In this document: positions 36,350 to 48,369 of the stretch, piece by piece
Numbering within the stretch: the stretch's first letter is position 1
How the letters are laid out: every line of letters begins with the position of its first letter
Source of the DNA: Haliotis asinina
Taxonomy: Eukaryota > Mollusca > Gastropoda > Lepetellida > Haliotidae
DNA length: 64,000 nt
Reading direction: 5' to 3'
Assembly (NCBI RefSeq): GCF_037392515.1
Contig: NC_090280.1
Location: 17,114,001-17,178,000, forward strand
Notes under the pieces: model-generated
Seen by the model: the letters and a program-made list of their open reading frames with translations, nothing else
Database searches by the model: none
What the model was told of the DNA's origin: nothing
Translations under genes and position numbers: made by a program

Positions 36350-37480
36350 TTTATCTGACTACGTCTGTGACCTGTAGGTATCTGACTACGTCTGTGACCT
36401 GTGGCTTTCTGACTACGTCTGTGACCTGTAGGTATCTGACTATGTCTATGACCTGTAGGTATCTGACTACGTTTGTGACCTGTAGCTTTCTGACTACGTC
36501 AATGACCTGTAGCTTTCTGACTACGTTTGTGACCTGTAGCTTTCTGACTACATTTGTCACCTGTAGCTTTCTGACTACATTTGTGACCTGTAGCCTTCTG
36601 ACTACGTCTGTGACCTGTAGATATCTGACTACGTCTATGACCTGTAGATATCTGACTTCGTCTGTGACCTGTAGCTTTCTGACTACGTTTGTGACCTGTA
36701 GGTATCTGACTACGTCTGTGACCTGTAGCTTTCTGACTACGTCTGTGACCTGTAAGTATCTGACTACGTTTGTGACCTGTAGCTTTCTGACAACGCCTGT
36801 GACCTGTGGCTTTCTGACTACGTCTGTGACCTGTAGCTTTCTGACTACGTCTGTGACCTGTAGCTTTCTGACAACGCCTGTGACCTGTGGCTTTCTGACT
36901 ACGTCTGTGACCTGTAGATATCTGACTACGTCTGTGACCTGTAAGTATCTGACTACGTTTGTGACCTGTAGCTTTCTGACTACGTCTGTGACCTGTAGCT
37001 TTCTGACAACGCCTGTGACCTGTGGCTTTCTGACTACGTCTGTGACCTGTAGATATCTGACTACGTCTATGACCTGTAAGTATCTGACTACGTCTGTGAC
37101 CTGTAGGTATCTGACTACGTCTGTGACCTGTGGCTTTCTGACTACGTCTGTGACCTGTAGGTATCTGACTACGTCTATGACCTGTAGGTATCTGACTACG
37201 TTTGTGACCTGTAGCTTTCTGACTACGTCTGTGACCTGTAGCTTTCTGACAACGCCTGTGACCTGTGGCTTTCTGACTACGTCTGTGACCTGTAGATATC
37301 TGACTACGTCTATGACCTGTAAGTATCTGACTACGTCTGTGACCTGTAGCTTTCTGACTACGTTTGTGACCTGTAGGTATCTGACTACGTCTGTGACCTG
37401 TAGCTTTCTGACTACATTTGTGACCTGTACCTTTCTGACTACCTCTGCGACCTGAATCTTTCTGACTACGTCTCTGTGGC
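36350..37480 (+). repeat. 27-bp minisatellite, about 42 units
   Basis: Unit 'tctgactacgtctgtgacct' plus 'gtagsta' type endings. Variant classes (gctttctgac, ggtatctgac, agatatctgac, aagtatctgac, caacgcc) alternate; the 'gctttctgacaacgcc' variant is at about 36781, 36862, 36997 and 37240, spaced by 3, 5 and 9 units. Because 27 is a multiple of 3, stop-free frames run through it on both strands (LTTSVTCRY-type and VRYLQVTDV-type nonapeptides). These are unlikely to be genes. Confidence 0.95.
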
Positions 37481-37624
37481 AATAGTCACTGATCTGCAAT
37501 GAAATCAACAAACATTCGGTGTGAACGCTTCCTTTTGGTTGCAATAATGGTTCTGATGTCGGAACAGCGACAGTTCCCCAACGTCCCATGGGCACTTCAC
37601 CAATGTTCCTCTCGTGTTTTTTTC

Positions 37625-37802
37625 AGGGCGGTGGGGTAGTCTAGAGAATAGAGGTCGTCACGCTCAAGACCCAGGTGGAGGCCCTTGTGGGGAATCGGAC
37701 CTGGGTCTTCAAGGGTACAATATGTGAAACACACATCTGGGGTCCCCGCCATGATACTGCTGGAATATTGGCAAAAAGGCGTAAAACTAAAGTCGCTCTC
37801 TC
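37625..37802 (+). repeat. SINE family C
   Basis: 'gcggtggggtagtctagaga' head, 'ccgccatgatactgctggaa', end 'aggcgtaaaactaaagtcgc'. An internal partial duplication of the 'agacccaggt / gggaatcggacctgg' part is visible. Confidence 0.8.
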
Positions 37803-38274
37803 ACTCCTATTTACCTACATGTGTGCAGTCATTTCAAGCCGATAACCGAGATATAAATGAAATATAAAACATTGATAAACACATATTAAGATGTTCAGGC
37901 GAACTTATACATTTGTTAAATGTTATTTGGTAAATAAAAAGCATGAAAGAAGTAGGGACGTATAGCGTGTGTACGTGGATGGGATCCAAAACAGACAGGG
38001 TCACAGATGATCTTCAGGAACACATGCTTGAGGTAAGAGACGACTAACGGGATCTCGCTGCTTCATGTAACTGCACCTGTACGTGTTTATTCACAAAATG
38101 AACAAAAAAATAATCCGAGGTTTATACTAAAACAATCTGGTGTGAAAACTAAATACACGAAAGAAAGAGCAAAGAATATACAATGACACTACAAACAGGA
38201 TGGCAATGTGATATATAGACCAGAGTCCAGCAACACAATAACGATGGTAATATTCACATCTCTGTAATTGCCCA

Positions 38275-38435
38275 TGAAGATCCGAGTTACAATTGATCTT
38301 CAGTCGGGTCAGTTAACGTGATTGGGCGGTCAGGCTCGCCGTCTTGCTTGACACATTCCATCGTATCCCAGTTGCGTAGATCAATGTTCATGTTGTTTAT
38401 CAGCTGGAATATTGCTCAGTGCGGCGTTAAACAAC
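38275..38435 (+). repeat. repeat family A, shortened
   Basis: 'aagatccgagttacaattga', 'ggcggtcaggctcgcc', 'gctcagtgcggcgttaaaca'. Confidence 0.7.
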
Positions 38436-38589
38436 ATCCTGTCAACTCCTTAACTTCTTTTCATGAAGTAACGTAATATGACTCATACGCCATAAGGCCG
38501 GAATATTGCGTCTAGCAAAACTATAAATGTTATATTATTTGCGATAATACCACAACATATCCACACACGCACGTGCACACACTAGTGCT

Positions 38590-38712
38590 CATTTATTTCA
38601 CTGTCCTTCGTCGACAGATTTTTAACACATGCATACATGTCATTTACATGGTAAATGTTCTCGTCACGATATGGCTGAGATATTGCCGATGTGACGTTAA
38701 ATATTAACTCAC
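38590..38712 (+). repeat. repeat family B 3' end
   Basis: 'ttctcgtcacgatatggctg' to 'gtgacgttaaatattaactc' plus short CTCA tail. Confidence 0.8.
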
Positions 38713-39037
38713 TCACATGTGCTCATACACACACACTTACACCAGGTGAGTGGAGTTTAAATACATCAGATCTGAGTATATGGGTGTTGCGCCACATTTC
38801 TGTGTGTGTGTGTTAACCTCTCTGGCGTCTGTTTCTGAAATCATAAGAGACATTTGGCTATTACTACCCATATTAACATCGATTCTGAAACGTTAAAGTC
38901 ACGTCATATATATAGTCTGTCGGATAACAATTAGTATTTAGTAACTATCAAAGAAAGAGTTCGATACTGATTTATGATATCCCCTGCTGGAATGTTGGTG
39001 AAAAAAGGCGGAAGAACACGCTCAAGAATGGGGAATT

Positions 39038-42000
39038 TCATCTGAACTGAAGAAGATATTTCTGTACTTGCAGTTTGGCATGGTCGGATGACGAGTTATG
39101 AAAGGTAATGTGGATTCTGTAGATGGAGATCCTCCAATCACCGCCGCAGCACACCTTGGAGTAACCTGCACATCTGATGTCACATTCACAGATGGACGTT
39201 TGGTTGTGTGAACTCTTGATTTCATTACCACAGTAGCATGATGAACCACTCTGCAAATGAAAAAGAAACAGATATTTACAGCATTGCCTCATTTTGAGGT
39301 ATTGCATTGACACTCTCAATTATTATCGTTACAAATGCTCCGTGATGCCGAAGAATGAAATGTTTACCTGTTCATAACTAACTGATTAATGTAAACAGCA
39401 TAACTACATGTACCTCTGTACCAAAATACGTGTAGTCGCGTTTGCGGCATCCAAGCAAGCATTTTTCATTTGTCATTCTGGTTTCTTTGTAAATGCCTGG
39501 AAGAACTCTATCAAATTGTGAACGTTCACGGAAACAGCCAATGAATGTGCCACGTTCTGCAAGAAAAATCCAAATGTCACTTAAAAAGGATTCATAATAC
39601 GGGTGGTTCCTGTGGTTCCTGTGTGCATGTCATCCCATGATGGGGACTCTAGGCGTAGATATGTACAGTCCCCATCAAACCATGTAACCACGTGTCGAGC
39701 CAAGATTTCCGGAGATCTATTTTTCCCTCGAAAGGAATGCAGAAACGAAAGTTACAATAGTGAGTGAATGAGTTCAGTATTTTAGTATTTTGTTCCAGCT
39801 TCATCACGGCTGGGGACACATTGTACACATGTGGGGAATCGAACCCGGGTCTTTGGCGTGACGAGCAAGTGCTATAACCACTAGGCTACCCCAAAGTTTG
39901 CAATAACCAAGGTCATTAGAAAAAAACTCGTAAGCAGCAAACATGACAACGAAAACATATGTGTTAGTGAGTGTTCGGGTTCACACTGAAAACAATGAAT
40001 CATTTGAGACGATTTTAACATGAAAACAAAAAAGCACGTTGCTGGTACCGCCTTTCGCCATCACTTTCAGAAGAGGTGTGCATGGGCATCTTTTCGCTGA
40101 TGTTGACGCACCAGTTGGAGCATGTTCACCGCCTGCTCCTGTCAAAAACCAAAAACAAAAAAATGAGTTGTGTGAAATGCCGGAACCTATATACTGAGTT
40201 TGGTTTCATGTTTTGCTATATCGTGATACTGCAATACCCATACATATTTTGTCTATTAAGCTGACATGTTCGAAGGCACGACACACATGAATTGTCAACG
40301 GTTGCCATTTTATTCACAGTCTGACAACACGCAAAGATCCGGGTTAGAATTGGTCTTCAGCAACTAATGCTTGTCATAAGAGCTTGCTGACTTGGTTAAA
40401 ACATATCATCGCTCGCAGACTTGGTTAACACATATCATCGTATCCCAGTTTTGAAGATCAAAGCTCATGATATTGATCCCTGGATTGTCTGATCCAGACT
40501 CGAGTACTTACAAACCACCGTTACATAGCTGGATAGAGTGAGTCAATGTGTTTTACGTCGTTTTTAGCAATATTCCAGCAATATCACCGCGGGGCCACCA
40601 GAAGTGGGCTTCACACATTGTACCCATATGGGGAATTACACCCTGGTCTTAGGTGTGACGACAGGACGTTGTAATCACTAGGTTACCCCCAGCCCCACCC
40701 ATGACCCTAAATAGCAGGAATTTGCTGAGGCGATGTGAGTGTGAGAAAACTAAAAATCGCCTAAGAGAAGGACAGTAAACATCTAGATTAACAAAGTGAG
40801 TGAGTGCGTGGGAGAGTGAGAGAGTGAGTGAGTGAGCTTAGTTGTACCAGTGTTCCAGCTATATGGTAGAGGTCTGTAATTATCGAGTTTGGACCAGACA
40901 GTCCAGTGATCGACAGCAAGAACATCGATCTGCGCAACTGGGAACCGATGACATGTGCCAACCAAGCAAGCCTGACCACCCGATCCCGTTAGTCGCCTCT
41001 TACGACAAGCACAATCGCCTTTTATGGCAAGCATGGGTTGCTGAAGGCCTATTCTACCTCGGACATTCACGGGTCAGATTATCACAAATATCAATTGAAC
41101 AAAACAAGTGATTAGATCTAAAACCTTTTAACTCTGCATGACATATATTTCTAATAGCCCCGTGAAACAACAAAGTAACATAATCTGTCTGTTCGTTTGC
41201 TGATCGTTGATTAACGCTGCACTAAATTTCATTATTTTATGACGACGAGATCGATGTGAGGACATTCGGATCTGAACTGGACAATGGAGCAAAAGACGCT
41301 ATAAGCAACGACCCAGAGCATGCGAGGACATACGATGACGCGATTAAATATGCGAGTCTCACCAAGAAAATCAGGCCGTGAAACCTAAAACCCGTGAAGA
41401 TCCGGGTTAGAATTGGCCATAAGCAGACACATCTTTGATATTCTACAGGGTATACGTTCCGATAAATCTCCACTCATACCGCGGATGCATTTACGATGAT
41501 TGTATTATCTCCCCTTGGTGGCTCCGCCATGTCACAGTAGCCGATCACATGAGCCGTTACAACCGAGCTCGCCAGTGTCAACTAAAGTGGCGGACGCAGC
41601 CAAAATGGTTTGCCAGCTGTCGACTTAGATTTTGTGGAAGGCAAATCAAACTGACAAATTGACGGGTTTGAAACATTCAAACATATATGCAAGAACTCCT
41701 CCTACGTCTTTCGGGGAACCTCTACAGTGAGTTATACAAGGTATAACCCTCAAAGGGGGGTAATACTGTTATCGAGCGTAGATACATCCAGCGTATCACA
41801 AGTGGAGATTTATGCTGAAGGTTGCACACACTAGACACAGCAACCCATGCGTCTCGTAAAAGGCGACTGGCGGTCATCATATTACGGTTGCGTGGATCGA
41901 GGATCATGCTGTTGCTCACTGGATTGTCTGGTCCAGATTGGATTAATTACAGACCGACGCCAAATAGCTAGAATATTGCTGTGTGCGACGTTAAACAACA

Positions 42001-44701
42001 AACAAAACTAACGAGTGGGCTTGAACCTTTTTGTGTTGCCACTATTAACCAATACAAAGTAACTGTAAGACACACATGAGTACGTTCAGTAGAGCCAAGG
42101 TTACATATTGATTCCGATAGTCATCACAGAGTCCATGCAAAACATATCCTGCCCGTACCACACTATGACATGTGAGGTGTTAATATTACTGGTGAACAGA
42201 AACTAAATACGATGAGGTAAGGCAAATTCGACGTCAGCAAAGCACATGCTGCCCACTGAAATTGAAAGTGACATATTATCAAGATAGGTAATTCGGCAGA
42301 AAATGGAATTCAAGTTAAACTACAACCAGTAATGGCCCCAACTTAGTCACGAGGACCACCACACCACACCACACCACACCACACCACACCACACCACACC
42401 ACACCACACCACACACTGGCCAAGCCTGAATCCGCCCCCTCTCCTCTAGCCCCCACTCTACCCTAAATCGACAAGATCTCCGATCAAATCAGCAGACCAC
42501 AAAAGCGCCAAGCAGGAATTTACACCATCCCCGACTAGCTTTCCATTCTTCAGGGCCATCCTCAAAGCCATTGGTTGTAACCCACCCACAATAAAGCAAC
42601 GCCCAAAATGAGTGACCTGCAAGATTATTTGTGAATGTAGTGATTCCTATATATACTGACCCGCAAAAAAGAAACGTCTGCATACCAAAAATGTTGCCAC
42701 ATTTTTCAGCTTAATTTTAATTATTTTTCCTCTTTTCATATGTTAGCTAGACGTGGTTCGTAGCCATTGTTCAAGAAAGTTTGGTTTCAAATTCTGTATT
42801 TAATACAAAAATAACATGTCGTCAAAACGCAGTTACTAAAGTAATGAAGGGACGAGGTTTTTGTGCGTATTTCATGAAAATAACATTGAACGTGCATCCC
42901 GAGGTTTCGTCCTTTTAAGAAGAGCCACCGAACATGCCCCGAATCATTCAGTGTTCGACAGTAGTGACATGCCACGATTATCAAGGGAACAGAAGGACAG
43001 TACGACAGTACGACAGTACGCCGTATTTGGGCGGGCATTGTCCTGTTGGAATGTTAACCCAGTCCATGACATTGCAGAAAAGGATTTGCCACAGGTCGAA
43101 GAATCTGATCCCTGTAGCCCACGCCAGTTAAATTGCCCTAAACAGTCACCAAAGGATTTCTATGGCGTGCTGTTATTACACCCCAAATCATCACGGAGCT
43201 ACTATCAAAGCGATTCCTCTCCAAGACACAGGCCTGTATATTACGTTCTCGAACGCGTCTATAGGCACGTTGACGTCCATCACTATGGGAATGTTAAGAC
43301 TTGAACTCATTTCTCCACCACTACCAGGGTCTGTGGACATGCCTTCGGCACCATATTCGGCGAGCTTGTCGATGATGTTGTGTCAGGATAGGTCGTATGG
43401 CGGGATGTCGTGGTCTGATCTGGTGATGAACTAAACGTTGTCGAACTGTGTTTGGGTCAATACGGCGAAGTCCTGGGAGGGCAGTCATCACTGCAGTCTG
43501 AAACCTGTGGCGAAAATGGGTCACCCTTAGCCATCTGTCCTGTCTTGGCGTTGTTACACGCGGGCGTCCAGAACGTGGCCGATCGGTGACGTCATTTGTG
43601 TTCTGGTAGCGTCTCACAAGTGCAGAAATGGTGTTTAGGTGGCAGTGGAAATGTGCAGCCACTTTGTCGTTGAGACATTCCCCCACGGACCATCCCAACT
43701 GCCTCATGACGTTGTGCATAGCCTTAGCATGCTATGCGTCGTTTAAAATTTTGAACGATCGCAAAGGCAGGGGTTGAGCTTTCGAAAGAGACAGTATTGT
43801 CTGGTATTCATTTGCTCTGTTTCTCTTTCCCAGGAATGCAAGTGCAACAACGTATTTCACGTCTCAAGGACGAAACCAGTGACGTCGCGGAACGTGGTAC
43901 ATGCATGCATGATCTCCCCCCAAATCAACATACAAGAACCTGTATCCAGCATCTTCATAGGCCACCAGTACAATGCTGTGGAAGTCCTTACAATTGTAAT
44001 AGAGTGATGCAGCTCTAGGTGACTTCTTCATAGCATGTACTTGCCATCCACACATCCCAGACAGTAGTGGCAGCTCTGCAACTGGTACCTTCAGCAACCT
44101 CCTTCCACTCCTGTCACGAATCTCACAAGTACACACCCAAAGAGGTACGAAGCAGTAAGACTCAGACTCAGCTACGAGTGTCGACAAATTGGGTATATAA
44201 GGGGATTAACATTGAGTTCAGGTCATTATCTGCTGACAATTGTGTCACGAAATCCACAAATCAGCAACATGTCAAGAAATGATGCAGACAAGGACAAAGG
44301 GATAAAGAAGAGACCCCACCCCACCCCCGCAACCCCTTTGGATCAGCCTATCTTCTAGTATTGCAAGTAAAGTATGACTTACCATTCCTAGTAAAGAAAT
44401 AGGTATCAGATCTGTTGTATGTTTTCGTGGTTTTTGTTCGTCTTCCATGCCCTGCTCTGTACATGCCGCAGGATTTTGTGGAATGCTTGTACTCGGTTGC
44501 TAGGCAAACCGGTGCTTGACTACACGCCACAACACACTGCAGAAGAGAAACAACATGTACTTTGTTAAATGGAGCAACATCTACTTCTAAATCTTTTCGT
44601 CCACGGCTAAAGGTCAGTTCACTCAGGCCCACCGCTTCTGATGGAGTCAGCAACAGAATCAGCCAGGAGGTGGGGAGGATAGGATGTGTTCGTGAGCACA
44701 T
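39038..44701 (-). CDS. secreted PAN/apple-like plus WSC-domain protein, gene D (3 exons)
   Basis: Exons 44701-44383, 39556-39414 and 39250-39038 join in phase (1, then 0) to 224 residues. Start: ATG at 44701 followed by a hydrophobic leader (TSWLILLLTPSEAVG), giving a plausible signal peptide. Residues about 25-105 resemble a PAN/apple module (CVVACSQAPVCLATEY then KSCGMY). Residues about 108-195 are a WSC module: GTFIGCFRER, MTNEKCLLGCRKRDYTYFG, SCYCGNEI, CDIRCAG and CCGGDWRISIYR. WSC modules bind polysaccharide in several families; binding here is inference. Donor GTAAGT at 44382 and acceptors TTGCAG support splicing. The 4.8-kb first intron holds Tc1 and Harbinger remnants and many SINEs. 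Further 5' or 3' exons cannot be excluded. A stub of the same first exon lies in the other arm of the inverted duplication at 36074. Confidence 0.75.
39755..39892 (-). repeat. SINE family C
   Basis: Reverse strand, with 'gggaatcgaacccgggtctt' (B-box complement) and 'aaccactaggctacccc' (head). In intron 1 of gene D. Confidence 0.8.
40333..40532 (+). repeat. repeat family A with internal duplication
   Basis: 'aaagatccgggttagaattg', then 'gacttggttaa(a/c)acatatca' twice. Confidence 0.7.
40535..40700 (-). repeat. SINE family C
   Basis: Reverse strand: 'ttttacgtcgtttttagcaa' to 'atcactaggttaccccc'. Confidence 0.75.
40795..41075 (-). repeat. repeat family A, full length
   Basis: Reverse strand with (GTGA)n at 40797-40833 and 'gcatgggttgctgaaggcct' near the 5' end. 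Confidence 0.85.
41100..41830. other. intron of gene D, no feature recognised
   Basis: Apart from a 35-base family A scrap near 41392 nothing was recognised. Confidence 0.4.
41835..42000 (+). repeat. repeat family A, diverged
   Basis: 'cactggattgtctggtccag', 'gctgtgtgcgacgttaaaca'. Confidence 0.7.
42357..42415 (+). repeat. (ACCAC)n pentamer microsatellite
   Basis: About eleven units. Confidence 0.95.
42640..43740 (-). mobile_element. Tc1/mariner transposon, decayed
   Basis: Reverse strand from 43719: MRQLGWSVGECLNDKVAAHF, ISALVRRYQNTNDVTDRPRS (HTH and GRPR region), then IQACVLERNRFDSSSVMIWG (first catalytic region) and QQDNARPNTA (second catalytic Asp). The NPIE block is not found. An end resembling a Tc1 terminus ('actgacccgcaaaaaagaaa') lies at about 42655; a related end is at 56010-56045. 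Several frame changes. Lies in intron 1 of gene D. Confidence 0.75.
43864..44187 (-). mobile_element. PIF/Harbinger transposase fragment
   Basis: SPRAASLYYNCKDFHSIVLV then AYEDAGYRFLYVDLGG matches the DDE_4 core of HARBI1-like transposases (YYNYKxFHSIVL...DAxYRFLxVDVG). Only this block remains. Confidence 0.65.
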
Positions 44702-45084
44702 CCTGAACAACTGTGTTGGTGTTTCAAGATGTCCGTACGTGTGAGAGAGACAGATATACAATACAACCTTCCATTCCTGCAAATAGACTCAACATAAAAA
44801 AATGCTACAAGACACCGTCATACAATATGTCAACAAAATGATATTTTATCACTGTATCAATTTACTGTGTGCACTGAGCGTACACTCCTGATGACATTAA
44901 TTTTGTACTAAGAGGAATATTGGCATCTGATAGAAAGAGAACATTCATCAAGGCAAATGTCTTGCCATTTGCTTACCAATTTGCAGTCCATCACGACAGT
45001 CTTCATGACAAGCATGATGATGACGAGTCAGTGAGTAAATGTTGTTTTAGGCCGCACCAGCATCCTATATATATATATATAAAA

Positions 45085-45310
45085 CATATGTCATATTTGT
45101 CATATTTGGGATTTCACTTTCTCAGTAAAGTACAAATTCTAGCCACCACAACTTCCCGCTGAGCGGGTTAGGCGGCTGACTTTGTGTGCTGGCGATTAGG
45201 TGCCTGACTCTGAGGGTGCGGGTTCGAATCCCGGATGGGACTCAACCAAAGAGAAGTACTAGAATTTGTACTTTACTGAGAAAGTGAAATCCCAAATATG
45301 ACATATGTTG
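45085..45310 (+). mobile_element. palindromic element with perfect 43-bp arms around a tRNA-like core
   Basis: 45099-45141 and 45260-45302 are exact inverted repeats (start 'gtcatatttgggatttcact'); including a 9-bp extra in the left arm the match extends to about 50 bp. The core (45142-45259) has 'gagcgggttaggcggctgac' (A-box-like) and 'gcgggttcgaatcccgg' (B box), like Leu/Ser tRNA-derived SINE heads. TA repeats flank both ends. Confidence 0.75.
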
Positions 45311-45340
45311 CATTTGACTACTTTCTAAAATGGCATCGTG

Positions 45341-45342
<2 letters not shown>

Positions 45343-45412
<70 letters not shown>
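45343..45412 (+). repeat. (TA)n microsatellite
   Basis: About 35 TA units; a shorter TA run lies at 45066-45080 on the other side of the palindromic element. Confidence 0.95.
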
Positions 45413-45414
<2 letters not shown>

Positions 45415-45530
45415 CAATAACATTTCAGCAATAACAAGACGGGGTACACCAGATGTGAGCTTCACATATTGTACCCATGTGGGCAATCGAGCCCAGGCCT
45501 TTGGCGTGACGAGCTAGGCTTTATGCAATA
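45413..45530 (-). repeat. SINE family C fragment
   Basis: 'gggcaatcgagcccaggcct' and 'tggcgtgacgagctaggc' on the reverse strand. Confidence 0.7.
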
Positions 45531-45931
45531 AATAACCTGAAGCGAATTAGTCACTCGTTCGTTTCCTGATATACTATTTTTTTCTGGTTTTAAGAGAGAC
45601 AGGGTCAACTTTGACTGCCCAACTTTTGTTTCACACAAGACAAACGTACTATTGGAAAAACAAGTTTTAATAAATATAACCCTCTCATTAATTCTTTGAT
45701 TTATTGGTCAGAGATACGAATGTTAAAGTAGTTTGATAGATCACAGCACAGCATAGTAAATGCAACAGACTACAAACAACGCGGTAATTACACGCATTAC
45801 GAATACTGTATCAGGATTTCGAAGTCCCCGCCATGAAAAATATCACTGAGATTCAGAGACAAGGAAGGCAAAGTGTTTGTTATTAAAGTCTACTTGATTC
45901 AGCATTGTGTTGTGGACGTGTCTCCACACCA

Positions 45932-46212
45932 GTGAGTGAGTGAGTGAGTGAGTGAGTGAGTGAGTGAGTGAGTGAGTGAGTGAGTGAGTGAGTGAGTGAG
46001 TGAGTGAGTGAGAGAGTGAGTGAGTGAGTGAGTGAGTGAGTGAGTGAGTGAGTGAGTGAGTGAGGTTCAACGCCGCATTTAGCATTATTCCAACAACCTA
46101 ACAATATCACGGCGGGGACACCAAAATGGGTTTTACACATGGTACCCATAGGTCTCAACGGGATCTTCAGTGTGCGGGCCGACGCTTTGACCACTAGGCT
46201 ACTCCATCGCCC
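45932..46212 (-). repeat. SINE family C with long (GTGA)n tail, right arm
   Basis: Partner of 35040-35233. The tail has expanded to about 130 bp with one 'gaga' interruption. Confidence 0.9.
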
Positions 46213-46699
46213 TTCCCCAAATAGTTGTAAATTAGTGAAAAACTGTTTTAATATTGGCGAAAGTGATCCATACTAAGGTGTCAACCTTAGACATGCTCGT
46301 TCACTGAAGAAATGAGATGTACATTATGCGACACGCATGTAAATGTTTAAACACATTTGTTCTGGGGGTGAAATAATCAGAAGCTTATATTCCAGGCGGA
46401 TTTCTAGTTTACACTGTACACTGTGTACACCACATGCATCATGTCAGACCAGGTACAGTGCGCATCTATAATAGAGTGATCGATACTGATTAAAGTAGTA
46501 TTGTGGAATAGTGCTCGGGTTTAGTACCTTCTGATGGCTCTGGCCTGATAAAGGGTCCCAGCTAGTGATCTGTGACACAGTAAATAGTCAGGATCCTTTT
46601 CTCTTAATAATCTCTTAATGACCCCTTTCATCCGCTGTGTTTGATGCGATCACGTCAGTCACACGTTCAGGCTAATGAATAGTGCTCGATGATGATGAT

Positions 46700-46803
46700 A
46701 AACGGTAAGTAGTTGATGTAGTTCAATTTTTCAGATCAGTTTTATGTGTGATAGAAACATACAAGAAGCCCCATCAAAGGTCCGAGTGTACATAGTTTGG
46801 AAT

Positions 46804-46848
<45 letters not shown>

Positions 46849-47046
46849 CACGATCATCATCATAGTCGTCGTCCTCGTCCTCGTCCTCGTCGTCTTCGTC
46901 GTCGATATTACATCAAGCTCGTCATCATTAACATCATCTTCATCATAACCGTCATCACCATCGCTTTTACCATCATCACCAATCATCATTGCAATTAGCA
47001 TCGCCATTACATCATCATAATCGTCGTCATTACCAAGATCATAATT

Positions 47047-47077
<31 letters not shown>

Positions 47078-47515
47078 CCATAACCGATATCATCGTCATT
47101 ACATTCATCATCGTCATCAGCATCAGCATCAGCACCAGCATCAACATCGCCGTCGTCGTCGGCATCAACGTCATCTTCGTCGTTACTATCATGATCATCG
47201 TCATTGCATCATCACCTCACCTCCATCTTCAACGTCATGGCCGCGATCGTCACTGCCACCATCAACCTCGTCGTAATTACCATTATTATCAACATCATTG
47301 CCATCCTCATCACCATCATCGTCGTCGTCGTCGTTACCATCATCATCATAATCACATCATCATCGTCGTCGTCATTACAATTGTCATCGTCGTCATCCCT
47401 ACCCTATCATAGCCGTCATTACCATAATCATTATCATCGTCATTACTATCTTCATCGTCGTCATTATCACCATCATCATCGTCGTTGTCGTCATCATCTG
47501 TTCGTTTTGATTGAT
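46700..47515 (+). repeat. ATC/GTC trinucleotide-rich tract
   Basis: Includes (CAG)n near 46815-46848 and (ATC)n near 47045-47080, with mixed TCG and TCC units. Open frames here (poly-Gln/His) reflect the triplet period. It replaces the gene C exon 1 region of the other arm. Confidence 0.9.
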
Positions 47516-48369
47516 GTCAGATGTCAGAATCGTCGTACCGCACAATCACCATAAGATGCCGTTGGCCATGCCTAGCACCGTCAAGAGCATGTGATTGTGT
47601 TATCATATTTGCATAGGCGGATCCCGAGAGTGTGTTGCAGTGGAGTGTTACTGCTCGTCACGGTTTGAATCATAATGCAAGAAAAATAAACGATTTTGAC
47701 GCGTCACACTCCTGGGAATACTTATATTTATTTGACGCTTCAATTCTACGTAAATTGCAATGATAACAACAACATATTCTGTTCGCAGAGAATATCGGAA
47801 GTTGCAATGTTGGTAAAGGATATATACACTAAACGTCAAAATGAACGTTACGCTCCTTCCTCAATGACTTAGTTACTTATCTTCAGCTGAAGTGGATGTC
47901 CACTTCTTGGTCTGTCAACGGTGTCAGTTTGCATTTTAGGTTCTCTCTACCCTATAGAATCATTCTATTGAAATCGATGCAAATACTGCTTGAATATTGC
48001 TGCGGCTATGGCTAAGAAAATGAAAAATAATGTTACTATGCAAGCAAATATTAACAAAGATATAGATATTCCTAAAGAATTTTTCACAATATCAAGGACA
48101 CGTTTTGCTTATTTTCACTATTTCAAATCAGCCGAAAATGTTTTAAAAGGCAGAGATCTTAGGAGTGAATATTTTACAAACTTACACAGCAGTTGTTTCT
48201 TGTTTTTATAACTGCAAAATGGTGGATGCCCAGCCACCCCTCGTTGGTATCTGACGTTGATACTTACACTGGAGGACATGGTGTGATGCAAGTGAATATC
48301 CGGGTTGGAACTGATCCTTGCATTTTGAACGCTGCGATGAGGCGGCGACGTTCTCTGACTGTGTGGATT

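Noticed and set aside
36316-37595. Long open frames on both strands of the 27-bp array as repeat-protein genes
   Set aside because: Three or more frames are open at once because the period is 27; no leader, splice support or non-repeat domain.
42861-43304. 147-codon + strand frame
   Set aside because: It is the antisense of the Tc1 transposase.
45150-45240. Functional tRNA gene
   Set aside because: A- and B-box-like motifs are present but an acceptor stem and a normal anticodon arm cannot be drawn; it is the core of a palindromic repeat.
46744-47554. Poly-Gln/His and Ser/Val-rich frames as a gene
   Set aside because: Produced by CAG, ATC and GTC microsatellites in every frame.
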